From: Sulfurovum sp.
Lineage (GTDB): Bacteria; Campylobacterota; Campylobacteria; Campylobacterales; Sulfurovaceae
Direction of reading: 5' to 3'
NCBI GenBank assembly: GCA_027049035.1
Contig: JALTVI010000068.1
Span: 1 to 64,000, forward strand
Length of the DNA: 64,000 bases
Shown here: positions 47,139 to 56,388 of the stretch, one piece after another
Numbering within the stretch: position 1 is the first letter of the stretch
Layout: every line of letters starts with the position of its first letter
Notes under the pieces: model-generated
The model's input: the letters and a program-made list of their open reading frames with translations, nothing else
What the model was told of the DNA's origin: nothing
Database searches by the model: none
Made by a program: the position numbers and the translations under genes

Positions 47139-48353
47139 CTATTCGCTCTTGTCTGCAGGGTGGCTCTTGGCGTACAGAACTGCCAGCGGCTGTGCACTGA
47201 AGCCGTGCAGGAAGATGCTCAGTACAACTGTCAGTGAGGCAACAGCGAAGATGGTCTCATGCCCCTTTACACCGCCAAGCTGATGGACCGCTACAAGGAT
47301 GTAGAGGATGGAGGCGATGCCCCGTGGACCGAACCAGCCGTAGAAGAGGCGGGTTGCGAAGTCGACCTTGAAGAAAGCGAAACTGAGTACGACAGGCAGC
47401 ATGCGCAGTACCGTAAGGCTCAGCAGTGCGAATGCGAAAGCTTTGAGGTCCCAGTAGGGCAGAGAAGTGGGAACGAAGACCATACCGAAGATGAGAAAGG
47501 AGACCATAATGAAGAGTTCTCCCTCGCTTTCGGCAAAACTCTCCACATGTTCACGCAGCACTGCACTGGTGTTGCCCAGAAAGAGTCCGGAAAAGAAGGC
47601 GGCGATGTAGCCGTTGCCGCCAAAGTGTTCCGAAAAGTAAAATGAGAGAACGGCCAGCGCAATGGGGGCGAGGTTGCTGTACTGGTGTACCATCCAGCCT
47701 CTCTTGAGGGCTTTCATCATCACCACAGCACCCGCCCAGCCCATAAAGGCACCCGCAACGGCACCGATGGCGATCTGCTGGGCGATGTATGTCATCCAAC
47801 CGCTTTCGGCCGTGGTACTGTTGGAGGCAATCATCGCCAGCACCGTAAGCAGCACAGGAAAGACAATGCCGTCATTGAGACCGCTTTCTACATTGATGGT
47901 GTTTCGCACCGTTGAAGGAATACGCTCGTCACTGACGACAATCTTCCCCAGCGCGGCATCGGTGGGGGCGAGAATGAGTGCCAGCAGCAGCGCGTAGAGT
48001 GTCTGTTCGTTGGGGTAGAACCACATTGCCGTCAGGGTAGCAAGCACAATGGTAATCGGCAGTGCGACAAAGAGCAGACGCGTGGGCAGCCGCCAGTGGG
48101 CTTTTAGCTGCTGCAGGTTGAGGGCTGCCGCATCACTGAAGAGCACGATGATCAGCGTTATTTCAGCCAATATCTGTACCGATTCGGCATTGGCATGAAT
48201 TTGTTTTTCGCCAAAGGCGAGCGGAGAGATGAGCACCCCGACGATCGTAAAAATCATCGGGCCTGAGATATTGTATTTTGCCAGCACTTTCGAGAAGAGC
48301 CCATAGCCGAGAATAACGATGCTGATTCCCAGAAAGATGAGATGTTCATGCAT
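47139..48353 (-). CDS. Cation:proton antiporter (CPA1/NhaP type)
   Basis: MHEHLIFLGISIVILGYGLFSKVLAKYNISGPMIFTIVGVLISP...ALILAPTDAALGKIVVSDERIPSTVRNTINVESGLNDGIVFPVLL. Confidence 0.88.
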   Translation of the reverse strand: MHEHLIFLGISIVILGYGLFSKVLAKYNISGPMIFTIVGVLISPLAFGEKQIHANAESVQILAEITLIIVLFSDAAALNLQQLKAHWRLPTRLLFVALPITIVLATLTAMWFYPNEQTLYALLLALILAPTDAALGKIVVSDERIPSTVRNTINVESGLNDGIVFPVLLTVLAMIASNSTTAESGWMTYIAQQIAIGAVAGAFMGWAGAVVMMKALKRGWMVHQYSNLAPIALAVLSFYFSEHFGGNGYIAAFFSGLFLGNTSAVLREHVESFAESEGELFIMVSFLIFGMVFVPTSLPYWDLKAFAFALLSLTVLRMLPVVLSFAFFKVDFATRLFYGWFGPRGIASILYILVAVHQLGGVKGHETIFAVASLTVVLSIFLHGFSAQPLAVLYAKSHPADKSE

Positions 48354-48355
48354 CG

Positions 48356-49753
48356 TTATTTGCCTTTGGAAGCGGGTTTGCTTTTTGGCCTGTCGAAACT
48401 GCCGCCAAGGGCAAGGTGCAGGTTGACGCGGTTGACCAGACGCTCTTTGTGAACCTGCAGTTTGAGAATCTGTGCGCCGATCCACTTCGCCTGTACGGTC
48501 AGCACATCGATGTAGGTACCCTGGCCGATCTCATAGTTGGCCTTGGTCATGTCGTAGGTGGTTTTGTACTCTCTGACCATCGTACTGATGTAGGCGTAAC
48601 GTGTAGCAAGCTGCCTTTCAAGGGCAAGAAAGTTTTCAACCTCCTGATAGGCATTGAGTACCGTGCTGCGGTAGTTCTCGATGGCGATCTTCTGCTCGGC
48701 AGTAGCGGCATCGATCTGTGCCTGGATGGCGCCTGCATCGAAGACGGGCATAAAGAGACCTGCAATGATGCGTGAGAGTGTATCCTGGAGTATACTGGCA
48801 CCTGCCTGCGCATTGAGAGTAATGCTTGGCAGTCTTAACAGTTTGACCGCTTTGACATTGTGGAATGCCGCAGCCATCTGATACTGCGCGGCGATGATAT
48901 CCGGTCTGCGGTTTAGCAGGTCTGCCGGTACACCGGCAGGCACACGGGCGGGTACCGGAGGGAGCCGTTTGGCGTGCAGGGCATTGGCGGGGTAGCGACC
49001 TATGAGCACCTCGAGTGCACGGGTGTCGCGCTCTTTTGCCGAGAGTGCCGCCGTACGGTTCTCTTTGGCTTCGGCGACCATCGCGCGGGACATATGCACA
49101 TCACGCTTGGTGCCCTGTCCGATCTTTGCGCGCTGGTCGAGGATATGCTGCGCCTTGGTCTGAATGGCGACGACCTGATCGGTAAATTCGTAGATCATCC
49201 TGTCCGATGCGACAAGAAACCAGAGCTTTGCAGTATTGGCAGAGAGCGACTGGCGTGCCCATTCGTAGTACGCTCCCTGCGCCTGCATGGTAAAGGCGTC
49301 ACGTTTTGTCTGATGGGCGACCTTCCCCCATATATCGGGTTCCCAATCCAGTGAAAGCACAAGGCTTCCCGTTCCCCTGTCTCCATTGACATCGAATGTT
49401 CTGTCGCTGTAGTAACTTCCCCGAATGTTCAGTTTAGGCATCATGCCTGTACTTGTATAACGCATGATCGCTTCTGCCTGAGCGATGCGCTGTGCAGCGA
49501 TCTTGATGTCGGGGTTGTTCTGCTGTGCTTCACGGACCAGCTGGTTTAGTGTATTGTCGCGGAATGTACGAAGCCAGTTGTCCTGCACCTTTCCGCCGAC
49601 ATAGCTGCTGGCGTAGTGTGCAGGGTGCGGCTGCTTTGCCTGGAGTGCGGCGACATCCTCTTTTGGCATCACCGCATCGGTGGCACAGCCGCCAAGCAGC
49701 AGGGCCGCTGCAGCAGAGAGCAGAAAGGGGAGTGTTCTGTTTCGTGTTTGCAT
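48356..49753 (-). CDS. NodT/TolC-family outer membrane efflux lipoprotein
   Basis: Lipobox LLLGGC; NWLRTFRDNTLNQLVREAQQNNPDIKIAAQRIAQAEAIMRY. Confidence 0.88.
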   Translation of the reverse strand: MQTRNRTLPFLLSAAAALLLGGCATDAVMPKEDVAALQAKQPHPAHYASSYVGGKVQDNWLRTFRDNTLNQLVREAQQNNPDIKIAAQRIAQAEAIMRYTSTGMMPKLNIRGSYYSDRTFDVNGDRGTGSLVLSLDWEPDIWGKVAHQTKRDAFTMQAQGAYYEWARQSLSANTAKLWFLVASDRMIYEFTDQVVAIQTKAQHILDQRAKIGQGTKRDVHMSRAMVAEAKENRTAALSAKERDTRALEVLIGRYPANALHAKRLPPVPARVPAGVPADLLNRRPDIIAAQYQMAAAFHNVKAVKLLRLPSITLNAQAGASILQDTLSRIIAGLFMPVFDAGAIQAQIDAATAEQKIAIENYRSTVLNAYQEVENFLALERQLATRYAYISTMVREYKTTYDMTKANYEIGQGTYIDVLTVQAKWIGAQILKLQVHKERLVNRVNLHLALGGSFDRPKSKPASKGK

Positions 49754-49765
49754 CTTCACTCCTTC

Positions 49766-50722
49766 TTAGTGGAAGCGCAGGAAGTACTGCCAGCTCATCA
49801 TACGAAGGAGTACTTTACGGATAATTGCCACATGGCTCCAGAAGCCCTCATGTGCACCGTAGACAGCAGCAACGGCATCGACTCCCAGCGGCAGCCCAAG
49901 TTCCTTGAACGGTTTGTCAAGCTTGATGACCACCGGTATCTGTCCTTCAGGCAGTGCACGGTTGAGCGAATACATGTTACGATTGATATTGAGCTCTCCC
50001 TCAGCAAGGGCGGGTAGCATTTTGACCACCTTGCCCTGGAACGTACGTCCGGGAATACTTGGAAAGATCACCTCCGCAGGGTCTCCGGGCTTGATGTTCT
50101 GTACCGGTTCGGGACCAAATCCTGCAATGAGTGTGGCCGAAGAGGTATCGACAAAGGTCATTGCCGGCAGGGCGGGAATAGTTACTGCCATCTGCCCCGG
50201 GCGCACACGCATATGAGCTACAAAGCCGTCGGTTGGTGCTTTGATGACGGTGCTGTTAAGATCGAACATTGCATCGGCAAGCTGCGCTTTGGCGGTTGCA
50301 ACTTGTTTTTCCCACTCGTAGACATCGAACTTCGATCCTCCGGCTGTTTCAAGAAGTCTTTTTGTGTCTGCAAGACGCTTCTGTGCAAACTCCAGCTGTG
50401 CTTTGATCTCGTCCACTTTCGCCTGGTAGGGGGTCGGGTCAATTTTTAAGAGTACCGTTCCCTTTTTGACAGGCTCGTTGGGCTTGACATCGATCTCGAT
50501 GACCTTGCCGCGTACGTTTGGCACGATACCGGTACTTACAAAGTAGGTACGTGCCGTCTTTGAGCCCGGATGAAAATAGGCCATTCCCATCAGCATAGAG
50601 CCAATAAGCGCCACACCGCCCAGAATGGCAGTGGTGATGGACCACTTGTTGACCGGGATTCTGAAAACCTTGAAGATGATCCAGCAGAAGGTGATGTAGG
50701 TTAAGAGCATTAACGTTTCCAT
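49766..50722 (-). CDS. HlyD family membrane fusion protein (YiaV/EmrA-like)
   Basis: TGIVPNVRGKVIEIDVKPNEPVKKGTVLLKIDPTPYQAKVDEIKAQLEFAQKRLADTKRL. Confidence 0.88.
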   Translation of the reverse strand: METLMLLTYITFCWIIFKVFRIPVNKWSITTAILGGVALIGSMLMGMAYFHPGSKTARTYFVSTGIVPNVRGKVIEIDVKPNEPVKKGTVLLKIDPTPYQAKVDEIKAQLEFAQKRLADTKRLLETAGGSKFDVYEWEKQVATAKAQLADAMFDLNSTVIKAPTDGFVAHMRVRPGQMAVTIPALPAMTFVDTSSATLIAGFGPEPVQNIKPGDPAEVIFPSIPGRTFQGKVVKMLPALAEGELNINRNMYSLNRALPEGQIPVVIKLDKPFKELGLPLGVDAVAAVYGAHEGFWSHVAIIRKVLLRMMSWQYFLRFH

Positions 50723-51165
50723 TACTTTTCACCTCCTTCGTTTTTCGTGTCGTTCCCGGTGATGCTGTCCACCTTATGTTCGTAGCTGTCAATGCCGTTT
50801 TGGGCACTTTCAAGCTGCTTCTCCAGTGTTTCGACCTTTTCACTGAGCTTCTCTATGAGCTTGAGCTGCCCTTTGAGCTCTTCAGAGGGCTCTATCTGTA
50901 CGGTTTCCATGCCCCAGCCTCTGCCGGGTTTGTAGAGATAGGCCCATATCCACAAAAAGGGCCAGATGACATGGAGCAGAAAGAGGCTCACCCATCCGGC
51001 GATATGTATGGCGTCTTGATGGGGATGCTGCCGCTTCTTGGCAATCTCATAGGGTATGTCGTGAATGTAGATGACAAGGTAGATAAGAAAAATAGAGACG
51101 GTGACGAATACGCCAAGCGCCACGTAGTCGAGTGTTCTGGGGTCGATCGCTAAAGCCATGAACAA
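50722..51165 (-). CDS. DUF3302 (YiaW-like) inner membrane protein with C-terminal coiled coil
   Basis: LDYVALGVFVTVSIFLIYLVIYIHDIPYEIAKKRQHPHQDAIHIAGWVSLFLLHVIWPFLWIWAYLY; operon with the HlyD gene as in yiaWV. Confidence 0.83.
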   Translation of the reverse strand: MFMALAIDPRTLDYVALGVFVTVSIFLIYLVIYIHDIPYEIAKKRQHPHQDAIHIAGWVSLFLLHVIWPFLWIWAYLYKPGRGWGMETVQIEPSEELKGQLKLIEKLSEKVETLEKQLESAQNGIDSYEHKVDSITGNDTKNEGGEK

Positions 51166-51298
51166 CCTTTCAGTGTAAGATTAGAATTGGTAAATTATAG
51201 CCAAATAATCTTTATGGATTTTCTTTTATGGATAAAAGCGGCTTTTGTAAGTCGAATATCGGTAGAATTATCCAATAAATTAAAAAAGGAAAAGAGAT

Positions 51299-52063
51299 AT
51301 GCATTGGAAAAAGCCTTTTTTTGCAGTGGCGGCAGGTGTACTGCTGCTGGTTGGCAATGCATCGGCAGCGGAGTTGAAAAAACCGAAGCTGATGGAGAAC
51401 GTCGCCCCCGTACCGTCAGCACTGCTGATGAACTCCTACCGTTACATGGGAAAGCTCAAGCGCTTTTCCATCGATGCGGTCACGACGAGTGACGATACCT
51501 GGCTGGATAAGATGGTGGTCACCTACACGCATCACATCCACATCGACCTCAAGCGTCCGGGGCAGCTTCGCATCATCACCACTGGCGACCTCAAAGAGAA
51601 AGAGTACTACCTCAACAGCGGACACTTTACGGTCTACGATGCCCTGACAAACTATTATGGAGAGCTGGAAGTCCCCAAAACCGTAGACAGGGCACTCGAC
51701 TTTCTTTTTGAGAAGTACGATGTCAAGTCACCGCTGGCGAACATTCTCTACACGGACCTGGAGAGGCGCATTCCTCCTACCAGCAAAGGGTACTACTTCG
51801 GTATGTCCGACGTGGATGATGTCGCCTGTCACCATATCGGTTTTGTCTCTGCAACACAGGAGTATCAGGTATGGATTGAGGCCGATGAGAAGCCGCTGAT
51901 CCGAAAGTTCGTCATCATCGACAAGACAGAGCCCGAACTGCTGCGAAGCGGCACGCTGCTGCGCTGGAAGCTTGATGAGCAGCTCGATGACGGGCTTTTC
52001 TATTTCCATCCGCCAAAGGGTGCTATCAAGATCGACATTGAACCGGCAGGGGAGGGAGCGTAA
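51299..52063 (+). CDS. DUF2092 family periplasmic protein
   Basis: Signal peptide; YRYMGKLKRFSIDAVTTSDDTW...DLKRPGQLRIITTGDLKEKEYYLNSGHFTVYDALTNYYGELEVP. Confidence 0.8.
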   Translation: MHWKKPFFAVAAGVLLLVGNASAAELKKPKLMENVAPVPSALLMNSYRYMGKLKRFSIDAVTTSDDTWLDKMVVTYTHHIHIDLKRPGQLRIITTGDLKEKEYYLNSGHFTVYDALTNYYGELEVPKTVDRALDFLFEKYDVKSPLANILYTDLERRIPPTSKGYYFGMSDVDDVACHHIGFVSATQEYQVWIEADEKPLIRKFVIIDKTEPELLRSGTLLRWKLDEQLDDGLFYFHPPKGAIKIDIEPAGEGA

Positions 52064-53070
52064 TGAAAATGAAATGGTTTATGGTTAAATTCATTGTCGT
52101 GTTTGCCGCCATCGGTTTCTTCTCTCCTACGGTGGAGGTAGAGACAGATGCGCAGACAGGTTTTCAGGAGGTGCACTTTCTGCTGCTCAACAGTGCCGAT
52201 GCCAGACGCGGTGGCGGTATGCGCCGAAGCGGCGGCTTCAACAGGGGCGGCGGACGGAGTTTCAACCGCGGCAGTTTTAATCGCGGCAGTTTCAACAGAA
52301 GCAGCTTCAACCGCAGCAGCATGCGCAGACCATCACCAAGCAGAAGCCGCTACCAGGGCGGTAACTTCCCCAAAAGCAAACGCCCTGCCGTAAGCAGACC
52401 CAAGAGTACCAGACCGGTTTCGAGTAGACCCAAGACACAGCCGGTAAGCAGACCATCGACACGGCCTGCCAAACGTCCAAGTACGCGTCCGGCCAAACGG
52501 CCGACGACCCGGCCTGTAAGCAAACCGGGCAACAGACCTGTTACAAGACCTGTGCAAAAGCCAAGCACGCGTCCATCGACAAGACCCGTTCAAAAGCCAA
52601 GTACGCGCCCCATCCAGCGTCCGGGGACTCCGGCAAAACCGGGAAGACCCAAACCGCCAAGCGGCAAGCCGATTCCTGGCAAGCCTGTAACACCGGTAAG
52701 ACCGGGGCAGCCTGCCAAACCTGTCAAACCGGGAAGACCGGGCATCAACCCTCCTGGTAACCGTCCTCCGGGAGGAGGTCACCGACCACCGAACCACAGA
52801 CCTCCTGGACATGGCGGCGGACACCATCCGCACCATGGACACCACCATCACCACTACCACCACTATCCGTACTACGGATGGGGCGGCTACTGGCCATGGT
52901 TCTGGGGAAGCGCCATCACCATCGGCGCCATCGTCTCCACCATCCCGGACAACGACTGTACCGACATCCATATCGACGGCAAATGGTACAAAGAGTGTAA
53001 CGGTGTCCTCTTCGAGCCTGTCTATCAGGGCGATAATGTAGAGTATAAGGTTGTTGAGATCAAGAAATAG
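52063..53070 (+). CDS. Secreted low-complexity Arg/Pro/Lys/Gly-rich protein with His-rich segment and C-terminal TM/hydrophobic region
   Basis: 335 aa; repeats RGSFNRGSFNRSSFNRSS, RPSTRPAKRPSTRPAKRP, QKPSTRPSTRPVQKPSTRP, then HHPHHGHHHHHYHHYPYYGWGGYWPWFWG; start overlaps the DUF2092 stop. Confidence 0.75.
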   Translation: MKMKWFMVKFIVVFAAIGFFSPTVEVETDAQTGFQEVHFLLLNSADARRGGGMRRSGGFNRGGGRSFNRGSFNRGSFNRSSFNRSSMRRPSPSRSRYQGGNFPKSKRPAVSRPKSTRPVSSRPKTQPVSRPSTRPAKRPSTRPAKRPTTRPVSKPGNRPVTRPVQKPSTRPSTRPVQKPSTRPIQRPGTPAKPGRPKPPSGKPIPGKPVTPVRPGQPAKPVKPGRPGINPPGNRPPGGGHRPPNHRPPGHGGGHHPHHGHHHHHYHHYPYYGWGGYWPWFWGSAITIGAIVSTIPDNDCTDIHIDGKWYKECNGVLFEPVYQGDNVEYKVVEIKK

Positions 53071-53084
53071 GTTTCAGCTTATTT

Positions 53085-53111
53085 AGAAAAGAGGTGCCTT
53101 GCCTCTTTTCT
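53085..53111 (+). terminator. Terminator hairpin after the DUF2092 operon
   Basis: agaaaagagg-tgccttg-cctcttttct, 10 bp perfect stem. Confidence 0.65.
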
Positions 53112-53124
53112 GTATCATTTCGTT

Positions 53125-53475
53125 TTACTTGATTTTATGCATTATCAAGTCAGCTTGCTCACGCGTTAAACTTCGTTTGTCCTGTTCAATAATCAATTCA
53201 TTGTTATCGAGTTTAAAATAGAATACATCTTGTATGTGATGTTTCCCATGTGTGAAGGAAACAGAACAGTTTATGGGATCCCAGGTACATTCATTTTCTG
53301 AAGTGACTATTTTTTTCTTTTTTGTAAGGATGCACCTTCCATTTTTTTTGAAGGTCATCTCCACTTTACCGTCATCACTTTCCCATATACCTGCATAGTT
53401 ATATGGTTCATTTGCAGAAGATGGTGAAAGTATACTGAGTATCAGACCAAGAGTAAGAAATGTATGTTTTTTCAA
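53125..53475 (-). CDS. Hypothetical secreted protein
   Basis: 116 aa; signal peptide MKKHTFLTLGLILSILSPSSA; NYAGIWESDDGKVEMTFKKNGRC. Confidence 0.65.
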   Translation of the reverse strand: MKKHTFLTLGLILSILSPSSANEPYNYAGIWESDDGKVEMTFKKNGRCILTKKKKIVTSENECTWDPINCSVSFTHGKHHIQDVFYFKLDNNELIIEQDKRSLTREQADLIMHKIK

Positions 53476-53522
53476 TCAAGATCCCTTTGTATTATTGCTT
53501 GGAATGGGTAGTATTTTGTAGG

Positions 53523-53599
53523 TGGTGGGTCCTCCGAGACTCGAACTCGGGACCGCCCGGTTATGAGCCGGGAGCTCTAACCAACTGAGCTAAAGACCC
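53523..53599 (-). tRNA. tRNA with CAT anticodon (elongator tRNA-Met, or tRNA-Ile2 if lysidinylated)
   Basis: Minus strand: GGGTCTT TA GCTC AGTTGGTTAGA GAGC-type D arm, CCCGG-CTCATAA-CCGGG anticodon arm, GAG-TTCGAGT-CTC T arm, AGGACCC ACCA; CCA encoded. Confidence 0.95.
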
Positions 53600-54748
53600 T
53601 TATTTGGGAGTGATTGCAGCTTTGGGCTGCATAGTAAGTTTTTCGTCGGAAGTATAACGACTGTAGTCTTTGAATGCAATTAAATTTTCCAAAATTCCGA
53701 AGATGACGGCAAAGATGATAAACGAGGTTCCGCCGTGGCTGAACATAGGCAGTGGCAGCCCTACAACGGGGGCAAGGCCGATGATCATGAAGATATTGAC
53801 CCCCATGTAGACAAAGAAAAGAAATGCCAGTCCCCCCGCAAAGGTTTTGATGTAGTAGTCGCGTTTGTATTTCCACGAGATGTAGAGCAGGTTGAGAATG
53901 AGCAGGATGTAGAGGCCGATGACGGTGACCATCCCTTTGAAGCCAAGACGCTCCCCAAGGTAGGCGAAGATGAAGTCGGTCGAGGAGACAGGCAGGAACT
54001 TCAGCTGTGTCTGCGTAGCATCCTCTTTGGGTTTGCCTTCCATACCGCCGCTTCCGATGGCGATGAGTGCCTGGCGCACCTGGTAGCTTGGTTTGTTGAG
54101 CATGTCGTGAATACGCTTCTTCTGGTAGGGCTTGAGACCTTTTTCATAGATAACAGGTGCACTGACGCCTGCAACAATGGCGATGGTCACCCAGATCTTC
54201 CAGTCTACACCGATGAGAAAGAGAATACCGTACCCGGTAATGAGCAGCACCAGTGCGGTTCCCAGGTCTGGCTCCTTGGCGATAACGAGAAAGGGAATGA
54301 CAATAATGAGTGAGAGTTTGATGAACTGAAAAAGCCCGTAGCCGCTCTCCGGTGGCGGCTTTTTGTGGATGAGGTAGGCAAGCATCATGATGACGTTGAC
54401 CTTGATGAATTCCGAGGGCTGGATGGTCACATGGATGCCCGGAAGTTCAATCCACCGTTTGGCACCTAGGATCGTTTTACCGACAAACTCCACTGCAATG
54501 AGCAGAGCAAGGTTGACAAGGTAGAAGAGCGGTGCGAACCACCACATGATACGACGCCACGGAATAACAACAGCTACGGAGAAGGCAACGAATGCGATGA
54601 AGTAGTAGATCATCTGTTTGTTGAAGAGGTGGCGGTTGATCTCATAGACAAGGTAGGAGGAGATGGCAAAAATGGGGATGAGCTGGAGTATCAACAGATA
54701 GCTGAAGTGCTTGAAGATACGTTTGTCGATATCAAGCCAAGAGTCCAT
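53600..54748 (-). CDS. rodA: Peptidoglycan glycosyltransferase RodA (SEDS family)
   Basis: 382 aa; GAKRWIELPGIHVTIQPSEFIKVNVIMMLAYLI...KEPDLGTALVLLITG...IGSGGMEGK...STDFIFAYLGERLGF. Confidence 0.95.
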   Translation of the reverse strand: MDSWLDIDKRIFKHFSYLLILQLIPIFAISSYLVYEINRHLFNKQMIYYFIAFVAFSVAVVIPWRRIMWWFAPLFYLVNLALLIAVEFVGKTILGAKRWIELPGIHVTIQPSEFIKVNVIMMLAYLIHKKPPPESGYGLFQFIKLSLIIVIPFLVIAKEPDLGTALVLLITGYGILFLIGVDWKIWVTIAIVAGVSAPVIYEKGLKPYQKKRIHDMLNKPSYQVRQALIAIGSGGMEGKPKEDATQTQLKFLPVSSTDFIFAYLGERLGFKGMVTVIGLYILLILNLLYISWKYKRDYYIKTFAGGLAFLFFVYMGVNIFMIIGLAPVVGLPLPMFSHGGTSFIIFAVIFGILENLIAFKDYSRYTSDEKLTMQPKAAITPK

Positions 54749-54810
54749 GCGTCTATTCCCCGTTAAACTAAATTAGCGTATTATATCGTAAAGTAATAAG
54801 AGGGGAAAGT

Positions 54811-55584
54811 ATGGAGCCGTTCTTCCGTTTTGAAAATCTGGGCCGACAGCCGGGGTGTCTGCATGGTGTTACGATGAAGAGCCAGAGCCATCCGCTGGGC
54901 TTCTCTATGGCGCTGCATACGGGTGAGCCAAAAGAGGCGGTTGTATCCAACCGAAAAGTGGTTGAAGCACTTTTTGAAAAGAAAGAGGTGTGCTACTTTG
55001 TGCTTGCCAACCAGACACACAGTGACCATGTCCATGTGGTAAAGGAGCCCAATACCAAAGGCTGGGAGAGCCTTGAGAGTGCCGTTGCAGACTGTGATGC
55101 ACTTGTAACAAACCTGAAAAGCGTTGTGCTTGGTGTTTTGACAGCTGACTGCGTACCGGTTTTGCTCTATGATCCGCAGAGTGAAGCGGTTGCCGCCATA
55201 CACGCAGGATGGAAAGGTACCAAAGCCAATATCGTACTAAAAACTGTGCAGAGGATGCAGCATGAGTTTGGCACAAAACCGGAGAACATTATTGCAGGTA
55301 TCGCACCCTCCATTGGGCAGTGCTGCTACGAAGTGGGAGAGGATGTCGCATCGCACTTTATTGAGATGCCGGAAGTGCTGCAGCATAAAGGCAACGGCAA
55401 AGCTATGCTGGACCTTCCTTTGGCAAACAAAGTGCAGTTAATGCAAGCCGGTATTACTGAAGAGAATATTGAAATGAGTGGCATCTGCACCGCATGTGAT
55501 GTGGAACATTTTTTCTCTTACCGGAAAGAGAACGGATGCAACGGGAGGTTTATGAGTCTTATAGGAATGCAATTGGATATGTAG
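54811..55584 (+). CDS. pgeF: PgeF/YfiH family polyphenol oxidase-like (laccase domain) protein
   Basis: ANQTHSDHVHVV...DCDALVTN...VLTADCVPVLLYDPQSEAVAAIHAGWKGT...GIAPSIGQCCYEVG. Confidence 0.9.
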   Translation: MEPFFRFENLGRQPGCLHGVTMKSQSHPLGFSMALHTGEPKEAVVSNRKVVEALFEKKEVCYFVLANQTHSDHVHVVKEPNTKGWESLESAVADCDALVTNLKSVVLGVLTADCVPVLLYDPQSEAVAAIHAGWKGTKANIVLKTVQRMQHEFGTKPENIIAGIAPSIGQCCYEVGEDVASHFIEMPEVLQHKGNGKAMLDLPLANKVQLMQAGITEENIEMSGICTACDVEHFFSYRKENGCNGRFMSLIGMQLDM

Positions 55585-55675
55585 GGTGCGTATTCACGCA
55601 CCTTTTAAAAGAGCTTTTGGAAAATATTAAATTTTGTATCGTAATTTACGTGGTGCATGGTTACGCACCCTACAT
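55579..55675. repeat. MITE/REP-like element with 14 bp terminal inverted repeats
   Basis: atgtagggtgcgta (55579-55592) and tacgcaccctacat (55662-55675) are perfect reverse complements; the left end contains the pgeF stop codon. Confidence 0.75.
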
Positions 55676-55680
55676 GGTTG

Positions 55681-56388
55681 TTACCTGAAAACATCAAGCT
55701 CCGTATCACATGTCAGCGTCAATTCATAGACCCACTGCTGAAGGTCGAACATCTCTTCGTATATTTTGAAATTTCTGTCGATGATCGCTTCGGAGTGGAA
55801 GGTATTGTCCGGCGGGAAGGTGGTGTAGGCGTAGACGGCTCCCATTTTGTAGAGGTAGCTATGCTCATCATCACCATCACACCCTCTTGGGAACTTCTTG
55901 TATTTTGGTTCGGGTAGCTGGTAGCCTTTTTCTTTCAGTGCTTCAAGAATGGCGTGAAGTTCCTGACGGCGTGCGTCGGTTTGGATGTAGGCCCGGTAAG
56001 CTTTGAGCAGGGTGGGTTTGAAGTTGCGAATGCCCGTGGCGACAAAGACTTCGTTTGGGTCGTAGTGCATATAGAAACTGCTGCTTTGCATCCGGTGCCC
56101 GCTGCCCTGCCACATGATGATGCCAATGCGTGTCTTGATGGGGTCGTCAAGGTGGAAGCGTGCGTCACGGTAGATACGAAAGAGTGAGCGGTTGGTTTTT
56201 GGTTCGGCATGTATGGTGGGAACGAGTATCTGCAAGTGTTCACCCATCTCTTCAACGTAGGCTTTGTTGGGTGCGACAATGTAACGCTCATACTCCTCTC
56301 TGTGGGCATCGAGCCACTCTTTGGAGTTGTTGGCAATGATTTGCGAGAGGAACTGTAACCCCTCTTTGGGAAAACCGTTGAAAGACAC
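55681..56388 (-). CDS. TIGR02453 / DUF2461 family protein
   Basis: 235 aa; FLSQIIANNSKEWLDAHREEYERYIVAPNKAYVEEMG...RSLFRIYRDARFHLDDPIKTRIGIIMW. Confidence 0.87.
   Translation of the reverse strand: MSFNGFPKEGLQFLSQIIANNSKEWLDAHREEYERYIVAPNKAYVEEMGEHLQILVPTIHAEPKTNRSLFRIYRDARFHLDDPIKTRIGIIMWQGSGHRMQSSSFYMHYDPNEVFVATGIRNFKPTLLKAYRAYIQTDARRQELHAILEALKEKGYQLPEPKYKKFPRGCDGDDEHSYLYKMGAVYAYTTFPPDNTFHSEAIIDRNFKIYEEMFDLQQWVYELTLTCDTELDVFR

Noticed and set aside
52063-53070. R/P/K-rich ORF as a sequencing artefact or non-coding repeat
   Set aside because: It has a signal-like N-terminus, operon overlap with the DUF2092 gene and a non-repetitive C-terminus, so coding is more likely.
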